Part shown: positions 1 to 6,391 of the stretch, piece after piece | Layout of the letters: every line of letters begins with the position of its first letter | Position numbering within the stretch: the first letter of the stretch is position 1 | DNA from: Paramuribaculum sp. | GTDB taxonomy: Bacteria > Bacteroidota > Bacteroidia > Bacteroidales > Muribaculaceae | NCBI GenBank assembly: GCA_029051965.1 | Contig: JAIDJZ010000301.1 | Span: forward strand, 1 to 7,801 | DNA: 7,801 bases | Reading direction: 5' to 3' | Position numbers and translations under genes: made by a program | Notes under the pieces: generated by a model | The model's database searches: none | Seen by the model: only the letters and a program-made list of their open reading frames with translations | What the model was told of the DNA's origin: nothing

Positions 1-1
1 G

Positions 2-718
2 GAAGAGGAGCAATTCTCCGGATTTGTTTTCAAAATCCACGCTAACATGGACCCCAACCACCGCTCATGTATTGCATGCGTCAAGGTCTGCTCCGGTAAA
101 TTCGAACGTAACGCCCCCTACAAGCACATGCGTTCCGGAAAAATAATGAAGTTCGCTGCGCCCACAGCCTTTATGGCTCAGAAAAAAAACATTGTTGACG
201 AAGCCTTTCCTGGAGATATCGTCGGCATTCCGGACAACGGCAATTTCAAGATCGGGGACACCATTACCCAGGGAGAAACGCTCCATTACCGCGGACTCCC
301 GAGCTTCTCGCCGGAAATGTTCAAATACATCGAGAACACCGATCCGATGAAATCCAAACAACTCGACAAAGGCGTCCAGCAGTTAATGGACGAAGGCGTG
401 GCTCAGCTTTTCACCAATCAGTTCAATGGACGTAAAATCATCGGTACGGTCGGACAGCTTCAGTTTGAGGTTATCCAATACCGCCTGCTCCACGAATATG
501 GCGCACAATGCCGATGGGAACCGCTATCCCTTTATAAGGCATGCTGGATCGAGAGTGATGACGCGGAAGCCCTGAACGCATTCAAGAAGCGTAAACACCA
601 GTTCATGGCCACCGACCGCGACGGGCGAGACGTGTTCCTCGCAGATTCAAACTACGTCCTGCAGATGGCACAGAATGACTTTCCCAAAATTAGATTCCAT
701 TTCTCGAGCGAGTATTAA
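2..718 (+). CDS. prfC: Peptide chain release factor 3, C-terminal part (5' end outside window)
   Basis: This is the last 238 residues of a protein that is normally about 525 residues long. RF3 is a cytoplasmic translational GTPase that removes RF1 or RF2 from the ribosome after peptide release. The reading frame is open from base 2, so the ATG at 47 is an internal methionine (HANMDPNHR) and not the start. The G domain lies upstream of the window. What remains covers domain II (FSGFVFKI, then CSGKFERNAPYKHMR and PGDIVGIPDNG with GDTITQGE) and the RF3-specific C-terminal domain (FSPEMFKYIE, GTVGQLQFEVIQYRL, ACWIESDD, FLADSNYVLQMAQ). It ends in TAA and agrees closely with Bacteroides RF3 as I remember it. 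The aspartokinase gene follows after 27 bases without a visible promoter or terminator, so the two are probably co-transcribed. Confidence 0.96.
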   Translation, partial: EEEQFSGFVFKIHANMDPNHRSCIACVKVCSGKFERNAPYKHMRSGKIMKFAAPTAFMAQKKNIVDEAFPGDIVGIPDNGNFKIGDTITQGETLHYRGLPSFSPEMFKYIENTDPMKSKQLDKGVQQLMDEGVAQLFTNQFNGRKIIGTVGQLQFEVIQYRLLHEYGAQCRWEPLSLYKACWIESDDAEALNAFKKRKHQFMATDRDGRDVFLADSNYVLQMAQNDFPKIRFHFSSEY

Positions 719-745
719 CTGTCAACCATTCTTTCAATTCCATAT

Positions 746-2101
746 ATGAAAGTCTTGAAATTCGGCGGAACTTCCGTCGGAACAATTGAAAGTCTCCGTA
801 ACGTCAAAGCGATCGTAGAGTCGAACACCGAGCGCACAGTGATGGTCGTTTCGGCATTGGGAGGCTTAACCGACCGCCTTATTGAAACCGCTAAAAAGGC
901 AGAACGCGGCGATGAATCCTATCGCGATGAGATCGCGGCAATGAAAACACGTCACATCGACATCATAGATGCTCTTGTCCCCGAGGAACAACGTAGCGAT
1001 CTGCTCAAGGATGTTGACCTGCTCTTCTCTCAGCTTGAAAGAACCTACACCGGCATCTGCCTGCTTGAGGAATTGTCCTGCCGCTCACTCGACAAGGTTG
1101 TCAGTTTCGGCGAACGCCTTTCAAGCAGAATTGTCGCCAGAATCATAACCGGTGCCAGGCTCTTTGATTCGCTCGCTTTCATCAAGACATTGCGGCGCTT
1201 CGACCGGCATGTTCTTGACAATGACATAACGCTTCAGCTTATCGACTCGGCATTTGGCGATTGTGATTTCCGGATTGCTGTAGTCCCCGGCTTCATTTCA
1301 ACAGACTCCAACGGAGTGATCACAAATCTCGGTCGTGGCGGAAGTGACTACACTGCTGCCATATTGGCTGCGGCACTTAACGCATCAAGCCTTGAAATAT
1401 GGACTGATGTCGACGGATTCATGACAGCTGACCCGAGACTTATTCCCAGTGCAAAGGTCATTCCGGCGTTATCGTTCACCGAGGCAATGGAACTTTGCAA
1501 TTTCGGCGCTAAGGTGATCTACCCTCCGACAATCTATCCGGTATTCCACAAGAATATTCCTATCTTCATAAAAAACACCTTCAACCCCTCCGCTCCCGGA
1601 ACTAAAATCCACGATGTCGGAAGCCGAAACGGAGAGCCGGTAGACGCAAAAGGCGTTACTTCTCTTGCGGCAACTTCGCTTCTGACCATAGAGGCACAGG
1701 AGAATATCAGATCGAAAGTGCTCAACATCCTTTCGCGTAGTGGAGTAAGTGTTCTGCTTGCAACTCCGACGGATGAAAACCATCGCATAAGCTACTCGAT
1801 AGCAAGCAGCGAAATCGGACTTGCGCGAACTGCTCTTGAAACGGAATTCTACGCCGAAATCGAAACTGGCGAAATGACTCCGGTCAGGATTGAAGAGGAC
1901 CTCTCGACGGTAGCCATCGTGGCAGACGATCTCAAGAACAACAAAGAGATTTCGCAGCGTGTCAGCAAAGCCATAGACGCTTCAGATCTGGATATACGTG
2001 CATGGACTGCAGCCGCCCCGGAAACGAGCATATCACTGGTCGTCAGAAAAGATGACAGATGCCGCGCACTGCAGCTGCTTCACAACGAATTTTTCAGCTG
2101 A
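746..2101 (+). CDS. Monofunctional aspartokinase with divergent ACT regulatory domains
   Basis: Aspartokinase phosphorylates L-aspartate to 4-aspartyl phosphate, the entry step to lysine, threonine and methionine. The catalytic domain (about residues 1-285) is complete: KFGGTS at 5-10, FGERLSS at 121-127, GFISTD at 182-187, GRGGSDYTAA at 196-205, WTDVDGFMTADPR at 219-231 and FGAKVIYPPTIYP at 253-265. Two ACT-type segments follow at about 311-370 and 386-451. They keep the fold pattern (SGVSVLL; STVAIV; ETSISLVV) but lack the glycine-rich turn and the glutamine seen in threonine- or lysine-sensitive enzymes. At 451 residues it ends in ALQLLHNEFFS, the point where the Bacteroides bifunctional ThrA continues into homoserine dehydrogenase. 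It therefore looks like a ThrA-type kinase without its dehydrogenase. I give no symbol because thrA and lysC are both possible. It ends in TGA. The aspartokinase activity is well supported; loss of feedback control is inference. Confidence 0.93.
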   Translation: MKVLKFGGTSVGTIESLRNVKAIVESNTERTVMVVSALGGLTDRLIETAKKAERGDESYRDEIAAMKTRHIDIIDALVPEEQRSDLLKDVDLLFSQLERTYTGICLLEELSCRSLDKVVSFGERLSSRIVARIITGARLFDSLAFIKTLRRFDRHVLDNDITLQLIDSAFGDCDFRIAVVPGFISTDSNGVITNLGRGGSDYTAAILAAALNASSLEIWTDVDGFMTADPRLIPSAKVIPALSFTEAMELCNFGAKVIYPPTIYPVFHKNIPIFIKNTFNPSAPGTKIHDVGSRNGEPVDAKGVTSLAATSLLTIEAQENIRSKVLNILSRSGVSVLLATPTDENHRISYSIASSEIGLARTALETEFYAEIETGEMTPVRIEEDLSTVAIVADDLKNNKEISQRVSKAIDASDLDIRAWTAAAPETSISLVVRKDDRCRALQLLHNEFFS

Positions 2102-2143
2102 TTGCAAATATCCTGAAACCGTTTTTTTGTAAGACAGATATTG

Positions 2144-2179
2144 CAGGCCGTAGCCGGCAGAAGTCCCTGCGTCGGCCTG
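2144..2179 (+). terminator. Hairpin after the aspartokinase gene, possible terminator
   Basis: CAGGCCG at 2144-2150 pairs perfectly with CGGCCTG at 2173-2179, and an inner GCAG (2157-2160) pairs with CTGC (2167-2170), giving an interrupted GC-rich stem. A T-rich but not uniform tail follows (ttaacaatatttt). It lies 43 bases after the aspartokinase stop and upstream of the next promoter, which suits transcript termination. The imperfect T tract keeps confidence moderate. Confidence 0.5.
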
Positions 2180-2225
2180 TTAACAATATTTTGCTTCAAA
2201 AGAACCGGAAATTTGCATAATCTCT

Positions 2226-2256
2226 TTTGATGACACTGCGCTTTTCGTTAATTTTG
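2226..2256 (+). promoter_or_regulatory. Bacteroidetes-type promoter for the threonine-synthase-like gene
   Basis: TTTG at 2226-2229 (-33 element) and TAATTTTG at 2249-2256 (-7 element, consensus TAnnTTTG) are separated by exactly 19 bp, the spacing known for the Bacteroidetes primary sigma factor. Transcription would begin near 2262-2264, leaving a leader of about 15-17 bases before the ATG at 2279, too short for a leader peptide or attenuator. Confidence 0.75.
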
Positions 2257-2278
2257 CGATATAATCCTTGAATCTGAC

Positions 2279-3562
2279 ATGCGATATTACAGTACTAACG
2301 GATCCGAGATAAGTGTTGATCTATGTGAAGCGGTAACACGGAGCTTTGCAGCTGACGGAGGTGTCTACATGCCTTTGTCAATTCCAGTCATTCCCCGTGC
2401 GCTGTTCAACAATATCTCCGGAATGTCCGTGACTGACATAGGCTACGTTGTCGGCAGCTCGTTGTTCGGATCCGACCTCGATCTCGCCCTGATCAACGAC
2501 ATTGTTAAAGAGACGTTCTCTTTTGACATCCCACTGAAGAGAATAACCGACCACGTTTACGCTCTTGAGCTTTTTCATGGCCCGACAAAAACATTCAAGG
2601 ATGTCGGAGCGCGCTTCATGGCAAGGATAATAAACTGCTTCATCGGTTCGGATCGTCTAAAGCCTGGACCGATAAATATGCTTGTTGCCACTCAGGGCGA
2701 CACCGGCTATGCTGTCGCACGCGCATTTGAAAACATGCCCGGCGTCAAGGTCTTCATTTTCCATCCGTCGAAAGACTCGGTAAAACTTCCCGAACACATG
2801 CGCCATCCGGTTGCCGACAATGTCATTTCAGTTGAAATTCGCGGGACTCTCGACGATTGCCAGGAACTGGTGCGCCGCGCCTATATTGATCCCGATCTGA
2901 ACCGGAAACTGAATCTGACATCCGCGAACAGCATCAATATCGCGCGCTTGCTTCCCCAGACATTTTTTTATTTCTATGCCTATTCCAAGTTGAAGGCACT
3001 CGGAGAAGAGATGTCGGAATTTGTCGCAGCTATGCCGTGTGGCAACCTGGGTAATCTCACTGCAGCTCTTTTCGCCAAGCAGATGGGCGTGCCGATCAGG
3101 AGGATTATTGCCGCCGGTCGTGGCGAACAGCGTCTGTGGGGAGAAATGCAGAATGGCAGGCTCTCTGTCAGCAACCGCGGACAACGAGCCCTTAACACCA
3201 ATCTCTCGCGCATAAATGCCCTCATTACCCGCAATCCGGCTCTGGCGGAAAATCTTGTCTGCCACACATATTCACCCGAAGAGATTGACCGGACAATAAA
3301 ACTCTTCCACGACAGTTTCGGCTATGTACTTGGGCGCAACTCTGCACTTGCAGCAAAATCAATGCTCGACAACAGAAGCGGAGATGAAGTCGGAGTTTTC
3401 CTTGCGACTGACCACCCCGATATGTATGCCGACCACCTGAATTCGCTCATCGGACTGAAACTCTCCTCCCGAAAAGCATCGGCCCAATCCCGCGACCGTC
3501 ATATCCCCCTCTCCCCTTCGCTGCCGGCCGTCAAAAATTTTATTCTTGAACACTCCTGTTAA
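2279..3562 (+). CDS. Threonine synthase family PLP enzyme, divergent active site
   Basis: This 427-residue protein has the length and motif order of bacterial threonine synthase, which converts O-phosphohomoserine to threonine using PLP. The N-terminal part (MRYYSTNG, DGGVYMP) is typical. HGPTKTFKDVGARFMA at 100-115 holds the PLP lysine, K107, the same number as in E. coli ThrC. LTSANSINIARLLPQ at 213-227 is well conserved. Other loops are altered against the usual forms (from memory): HGPTLAFKD is HGPTKTFKD; ATSGDTGSA is ATQGDTGYA (137-145); PSGNFGN is PCGNLGN (253-259); the SNAMDV/PSN segment and the C-terminal DPHGA are not recognisable, the latter replaced by GRNSALA. It has its own promoter and a 120-residue gene close behind. 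The family is certain; whether it makes threonine is open, so no symbol is given. It could be true ThrC under drift or a paralogue with another substrate. Confidence 0.88.
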   Translation: MRYYSTNGSEISVDLCEAVTRSFAADGGVYMPLSIPVIPRALFNNISGMSVTDIGYVVGSSLFGSDLDLALINDIVKETFSFDIPLKRITDHVYALELFHGPTKTFKDVGARFMARIINCFIGSDRLKPGPINMLVATQGDTGYAVARAFENMPGVKVFIFHPSKDSVKLPEHMRHPVADNVISVEIRGTLDDCQELVRRAYIDPDLNRKLNLTSANSINIARLLPQTFFYFYAYSKLKALGEEMSEFVAAMPCGNLGNLTAALFAKQMGVPIRRIIAAGRGEQRLWGEMQNGRLSVSNRGQRALNTNLSRINALITRNPALAENLVCHTYSPEEIDRTIKLFHDSFGYVLGRNSALAAKSMLDNRSGDEVGVFLATDHPDMYADHLNSLIGLKLSSRKASAQSRDRHIPLSPSLPAVKNFILEHSC

Positions 3563-3591
3563 TATTCACCCCCCTATAAAAACTTATAACT

Positions 3592-3954
3592 ATGGCAAGC
3601 AAACGTGACCTTAAGAAAAGAATGCATTATATCTGCGGCGAACTTGCAATGAACTGCATCTTCTCAATGGATTTCATTGAATCGATCGACAGAAATAAAA
3701 TGGATGACATCATCGTACGCATCGCCTCGCTTCAGCGCAACAGCATAAACCGACTGAATTTCTGCTTCGACAGAAAAGCCTCAGACTTCGCTTCGCGCAC
3801 AGAATACCGCAAAGCACTACACACTTACAAGAAGCTGGCCATCAAATCGCTCTCAAACGAATTCAACCAGAAACTTGCCGAAATTGTCAAGGATATGAAC
3901 TCGCTCCTGTCAGCTGAGCAGCGCGAAATCAACAAGCAGGCCGCAAGAAAGTAA
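3592..3954 (+). CDS. Conserved Bacteroidales-type small protein of unknown function
   Basis: This 120-residue protein starts MASKRDLKKRMHYIC and resembles an uncharacterised Bacteroidales family that I recognise only by its N-terminus. It has no signal peptide or membrane segment, is rich in Lys and Arg, and appears to be almost wholly alpha-helical, with amphipathic stretches at about 10-50 and 85-120 (for example NEFNQKLAEIVKDMNSLL). Three cysteines (15, 22, 58) do not form a metal-binding pattern. It lies 29 bases after the threonine-synthase-like gene without a promoter of its own, so it is probably on the same transcript. The upstream AT-rich stretch (cctataaaaacttataact) lacks a Shine-Dalgarno sequence, as is usual in this phylum. 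No function can be given. Confidence 0.85.
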   Translation: MASKRDLKKRMHYICGELAMNCIFSMDFIESIDRNKMDDIIVRIASLQRNSINRLNFCFDRKASDFASRTEYRKALHTYKKLAIKSLSNEFNQKLAEIVKDMNSLLSAEQREINKQAARK

Positions 3955-4021
3955 GTCGCGACACTGTCTGAACTTAATGCGAATTTTGATTTTATCCCTG
4001 CAGAATCAGATCATAGAGCAC

Positions 4022-4063
4022 TGTCGGGAATAGCCTCTCGCAATTTAAACAATTTCCCAGACA
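4022..4063 (+). promoter_or_regulatory. Inverted repeat just before the acyltransferase start codon
   Basis: TGTC-GGGAA at 4022-4030 can pair with TTCCC-a-GACA at 4054-4063, giving a nine-pair stem with one bulged A and a loop of about 23 AU-rich bases. Its 3' arm ends three bases before the ATG at 4067, so in mRNA it would cover the ribosome-landing region. It has no T tract and so is unlikely to be a terminator. A regulatory role is only inferred. Confidence 0.3.
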
Positions 4064-4066
4064 ATA

Positions 4067-4609
4067 ATGAATCTGAGCAAATTTCTCTTGAGGATAGCCG
4101 GGTGGAAGGTTATAATCTCAGTTCCTGACTATCCTAAATGTATTATCTGCGTTGCTCCTCACACGAGCAACTGGGATTTTATCATCGGAAAGCTCGCCTA
4201 TGCATCTGTTGGCAGAAAGGCTGGCTTTCTGATGAAGAGTTCATGGTTTTTCTTCCCGTTAGGATTGATATTTAAGGCTATCGGCGGTGTGCCGGTTGAA
4301 CGTGGCAAGAAGGGCTATTCCCTTGTTGAGCAACTGATAGCCCGCTTCAACTCCACGGACAGACTGACTCTTGCAATCACGCCGGAAGGGACAAGATCAA
4401 GAAATTCAAACTGGCATACAGGTTTTCTAAGGATAGCCTACGCGACAGATGTAAATATCGCGCTTGGTGCGATCGATTTTGCAAAAAAAGAGGTCACAAT
4501 CACTGAAACATATTCCCCCACCGGCGATATCGAAGAGGATATGAAGCAGATTAAGGCCTATTACAAAGGCTTCTGCGGAAAGTATCCTGAAAAATTCTCC
4601 GCAGAATAA
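4067..4609 (+). CDS. PlsC-type lysophospholipid acyltransferase family protein (short form)
   Basis: This 180-residue protein belongs to the glycerol-phosphate acyltransferase (PlsC) superfamily, which transfers acyl groups from acyl-ACP or acyl-CoA to lysophospholipid-type acceptors at the inner membrane. It carries the catalytic HX4D motif as HTSNWD (H32, D37), the acceptor-binding block GGVPVERG at 73-80, and PEGTR at 106-110 followed by the W-TGF segment (116-120). A hydrophobic stretch at about 59-72 (SWFFFPLGLIFKAI) could contact the membrane. It is shorter than the classical PlsC (about 240 residues) because both ends are compact, as in the short Bacteroidetes form of the family. The acceptor cannot be deduced. 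A convincing promoter was not found in the 112-base upstream gap. The amidase gene follows after 49 bases and may be on the same transcript. Confidence 0.88.
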   Translation: MNLSKFLLRIAGWKVIISVPDYPKCIICVAPHTSNWDFIIGKLAYASVGRKAGFLMKSSWFFFPLGLIFKAIGGVPVERGKKGYSLVEQLIARFNSTDRLTLAITPEGTRSRNSNWHTGFLRIAYATDVNIALGAIDFAKKEVTITETYSPTGDIEEDMKQIKAYYKGFCGKYPEKFSAE

Positions 4610-4658
4610 GCTGCGATTCGGTATTTTTAAAATCTCACGCAATAACGCATCATAAACT

Positions 4659-5447
4659 ATGCCTGTCCAGGACCTGAATGTGGCGCTCTTGCCCCTCGAC
4701 ATCCGCTTTGCTGACAAAAAGGCAAACCTTGACACGGTCTGCAAACGAGTCCGTGATCTTCCTGAGGGAACCGATCTTGTCGTGCTGCCCGAGATGTTCA
4801 ATGTCGGATTCGGTGACTTTCCCGACGGAGTCGGCTCTGTCGCCGAAACTGATGACGGGCCCACGATCGAAACTATCAGACAGCTCTCGCTCGAACGGTC
4901 GATTGCCATCTGCGGTGGATTCATCGGAAAGTCCGGCGGTGAAGTATATAACAGATGCTTTTTTGTGGCCGAAGGCGAACCATTGGGCTTCTACAACAAA
5001 CGCCATCTTTTTTACGGCCCCGAATCGGCAATGTTCACACACGGCGTCTCCCAGCCACCTATTATAGAGTATAAAAGCTGGCGCATCAGGCCATTCATCT
5101 GTTTTGACCTCCGCTTTCCGGTATGGTCACGGGCAGTCGGCAACAATTTCGACATAATGATTTTTATTGCAAACTGGCCTCACGCCCGCTATCATGCCTG
5201 GCGACAGCTGTCAGTCGCCCGTGCAATCGAGAATCAGGCAATCGTGCTCTCATGCAACCGCGAAGGTGAGGATTTTTACGGGAAATATGAACGCGGTGAC
5301 TCACTTATAGTCAATTCAAGCGGTTTCGAAATCGGACGAACGGCAGACGACGGAACAGAACTGGCAACCTTATCGTTTGAGTCATTCAACTCCGACCGCA
5401 AAATGCTTCAGCCCTGGAGATCTGCCGATGCATTCGAATTGAAGTAA
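4659..5447 (+). CDS. yafV: Nitrilase-superfamily amidohydrolase, omega-amidase YafV-like
   Basis: This 262-residue cytoplasmic hydrolase has the full catalytic triad of the carbon-nitrogen hydrolase superfamily: E45 in LPEMFNVGF, K114 in FYNKRHLF and C148 in ICFDLRFPVWSR. The PEMF-x-x-GF motif, the RFP-W-R segment after the cysteine, and the later NWPHARYHAWRQLSVARAIENQ block are those of the YafV/Nit2 omega-amidase branch. That branch hydrolyses 2-oxoglutaramate and 2-oxosuccinamate, and in bacteria 2-oxo-4-methylthiobutyramide from methionine salvage, to the 2-oxoacid and ammonia. Length is normal for the branch. The ATG at 4659 is chosen because the conserved first beta strand (LNVALLPLDI) begins just after it. 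No promoter fitting the phylum consensus was found upstream. The class is sure; the physiological substrate is inferred from the branch. Confidence 0.92.
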   Translation: MPVQDLNVALLPLDIRFADKKANLDTVCKRVRDLPEGTDLVVLPEMFNVGFGDFPDGVGSVAETDDGPTIETIRQLSLERSIAICGGFIGKSGGEVYNRCFFVAEGEPLGFYNKRHLFYGPESAMFTHGVSQPPIIEYKSWRIRPFICFDLRFPVWSRAVGNNFDIMIFIANWPHARYHAWRQLSVARAIENQAIVLSCNREGEDFYGKYERGDSLIVNSSGFEIGRTADDGTELATLSFESFNSDRKMLQPWRSADAFELK

Positions 5448-5466
5448 CACTCTGCACAGGTATAAT

Positions 5467-5497
5467 TTTGTCACCTTGTCGGATTATTGTATTTTTG
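5467..5497 (+). promoter_or_regulatory. Bacteroidetes-type promoter for the WG-repeat gene
   Basis: TTTG at 5467-5470 and TATTTTTG at 5490-5497 match the -33 and -7 elements with a 19 bp spacer. The predicted transcript starts near 5503, about 18 bases before the ATG at 5522, and includes an A-rich stretch (agaaaagaa) next to the start codon. The -33 element is itself part of a second TAnnTTTG match (5463-5470), but no -33 partner for that one is visible. Confidence 0.75.
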
Positions 5498-5521
5498 TAG
5501 AGCAGAATTGTTAGAAAAGAA

Positions 5522-6391
5522 ATGAAACGAACCATAATCAGCGCGCTTGCAGGCGCAATTATTCTCTGTGGTGCAGATGTTTACGCGCAGAATACGATCA
5601 TCCGCCCCCAGTCGCAGAAGAACATACACAAACCTGCATACAACGCGCGCAGCACATCGAAACGCACAACACCCCGTCAGACCACTCCGTCGACAGAAAC
5701 CGTCTACAAGAAACTCGCTGACCAGTATGCCTGGAACAGCGAGTTGTCCGACGGAATGATTCTCGTCTCTAACGGAGATAAGTTCGGGTTTGTCAATAGA
5801 CTCGGAGAGGAATCAATTCCTCTGATTTACGACGGAGGCACCGACTTTGAGGATGGTGAAGCTGTCGTGGTCGTTGAGGACAAGTATGGTGTTATTGACC
5901 GATCCGGAGAATATATCCTGAATGTAGAATATGACTATATCCATCCTGCCACAGAAGGCTTTTATTGCGTGAAAAAAGGTGACAAATGGGGATATATAGA
6001 CAAACACGGCATTAAGCTCACCCAACTTGACTACGACGATGCAGCTCCGTTCGTCGGAGGTCTCGGCGTTGTCAAGTCCGGAACAAAATACGGAGCTGTC
6101 GACAAAGCCGGAAATGAAATCATTCCGGTCATCTTCGAGGAAATCGGCGTCGATGACAATGAGATGCCGGTCGAAGTCAAGCTCCACGGACGTACAGCAG
6201 CCATTGACAGCACCCAGAATATAAACTACTCTCTGCTCTACGATGAGATATCCGACTTCGGAAAACTAGGACCAAACGATATTGCGCTTGTAAAGATCAA
6301 CGGTTCTTACGGCATTATCAACCGAAAAATGCAAGAGGTCGTCGAGCCGCGCTATCAGTTGATCGCACACTTCCTCCACGGAGTTGCCTGA
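5522..6391 (+). CDS. N-terminal product of the broken WG-repeat gene
   Basis: If the internal TGA acts as a stop, translation from the ATG at 5522 gives 289 residues: signal peptide, polar linker and six WG units (cores GDKFGFVN, EDKYGVID, GDKWGYID, GTKYGAVD, HGRTAAID, NGSYGIIN). It ends in FLHGVA, in the middle of the lead-in to unit seven, and not at a domain border, which argues that this is a truncation. It keeps the signal peptide and promoter, so an exported short form could still be made. Confidence 0.75.
   Translation: MKRTIISALAGAIILCGADVYAQNTIIRPQSQKNIHKPAYNARSTSKRTTPRQTTPSTETVYKKLADQYAWNSELSDGMILVSNGDKFGFVNRLGEESIPLIYDGGTDFEDGEAVVVVEDKYGVIDRSGEYILNVEYDYIHPATEGFYCVKKGDKWGYIDKHGIKLTQLDYDDAAPFVGGLGVVKSGTKYGAVDKAGNEIIPVIFEEIGVDDNEMPVEVKLHGRTAAIDSTQNINYSLLYDEISDFGKLGPNDIALVKINGSYGIINRKMQEVVEPRYQLIAHFLHGVA

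Noticed and set aside
47..49. ATG at 47 as the start of a 223-residue protein
   Set aside because: The frame is open upstream to base 2 and encodes conserved RF3 sequence (FSGFVFKI), so this methionine is internal.
2072..2128. CAGCTG inverted pair (2072-2077, 2095-2100) followed by seven T residues at 2122-2128 as a terminator
   Set aside because: The T run begins 21 bases after the stem and the stem has only six pairs inside the coding region. The hairpin at 2144-2179 is a better candidate.
2828..3265. Minus-strand open frame of 145 codons
   Set aside because: It lies wholly inside the threonine-synthase-like gene, and its translation shows no family motif. It is a shadow of the real gene.
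3981..3988. GAATTTTG as a -7 promoter element for the acyltransferase gene
   Set aside because: The first base does not fit TAnnTTTG and no TTTG lies about 19 bases upstream.
4622..4629. TATTTTTA as a -7 promoter element for the amidase gene
   Set aside because: The last base does not match the consensus and no TTTG lies 18-21 bases upstream.
4427..4924. Minus-strand open frame of 165 codons across the acyltransferase and amidase genes
   Set aside because: It overlaps two well-supported plus-strand genes, has a Ser/Arg-rich composition typical of antisense frames, and has no recognisable motif or promoter.
6389..6391. TGA as a recoded amino acid (Trp, Gly or selenocysteine)
   Set aside because: TGA ends the aspartokinase gene (2099-2101) and the WG gene itself (7349-7351), and tryptophan is encoded by TGG throughout. 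No selenocysteine-type hairpin was evident just after the codon, and WG proteins do not use selenocysteine.
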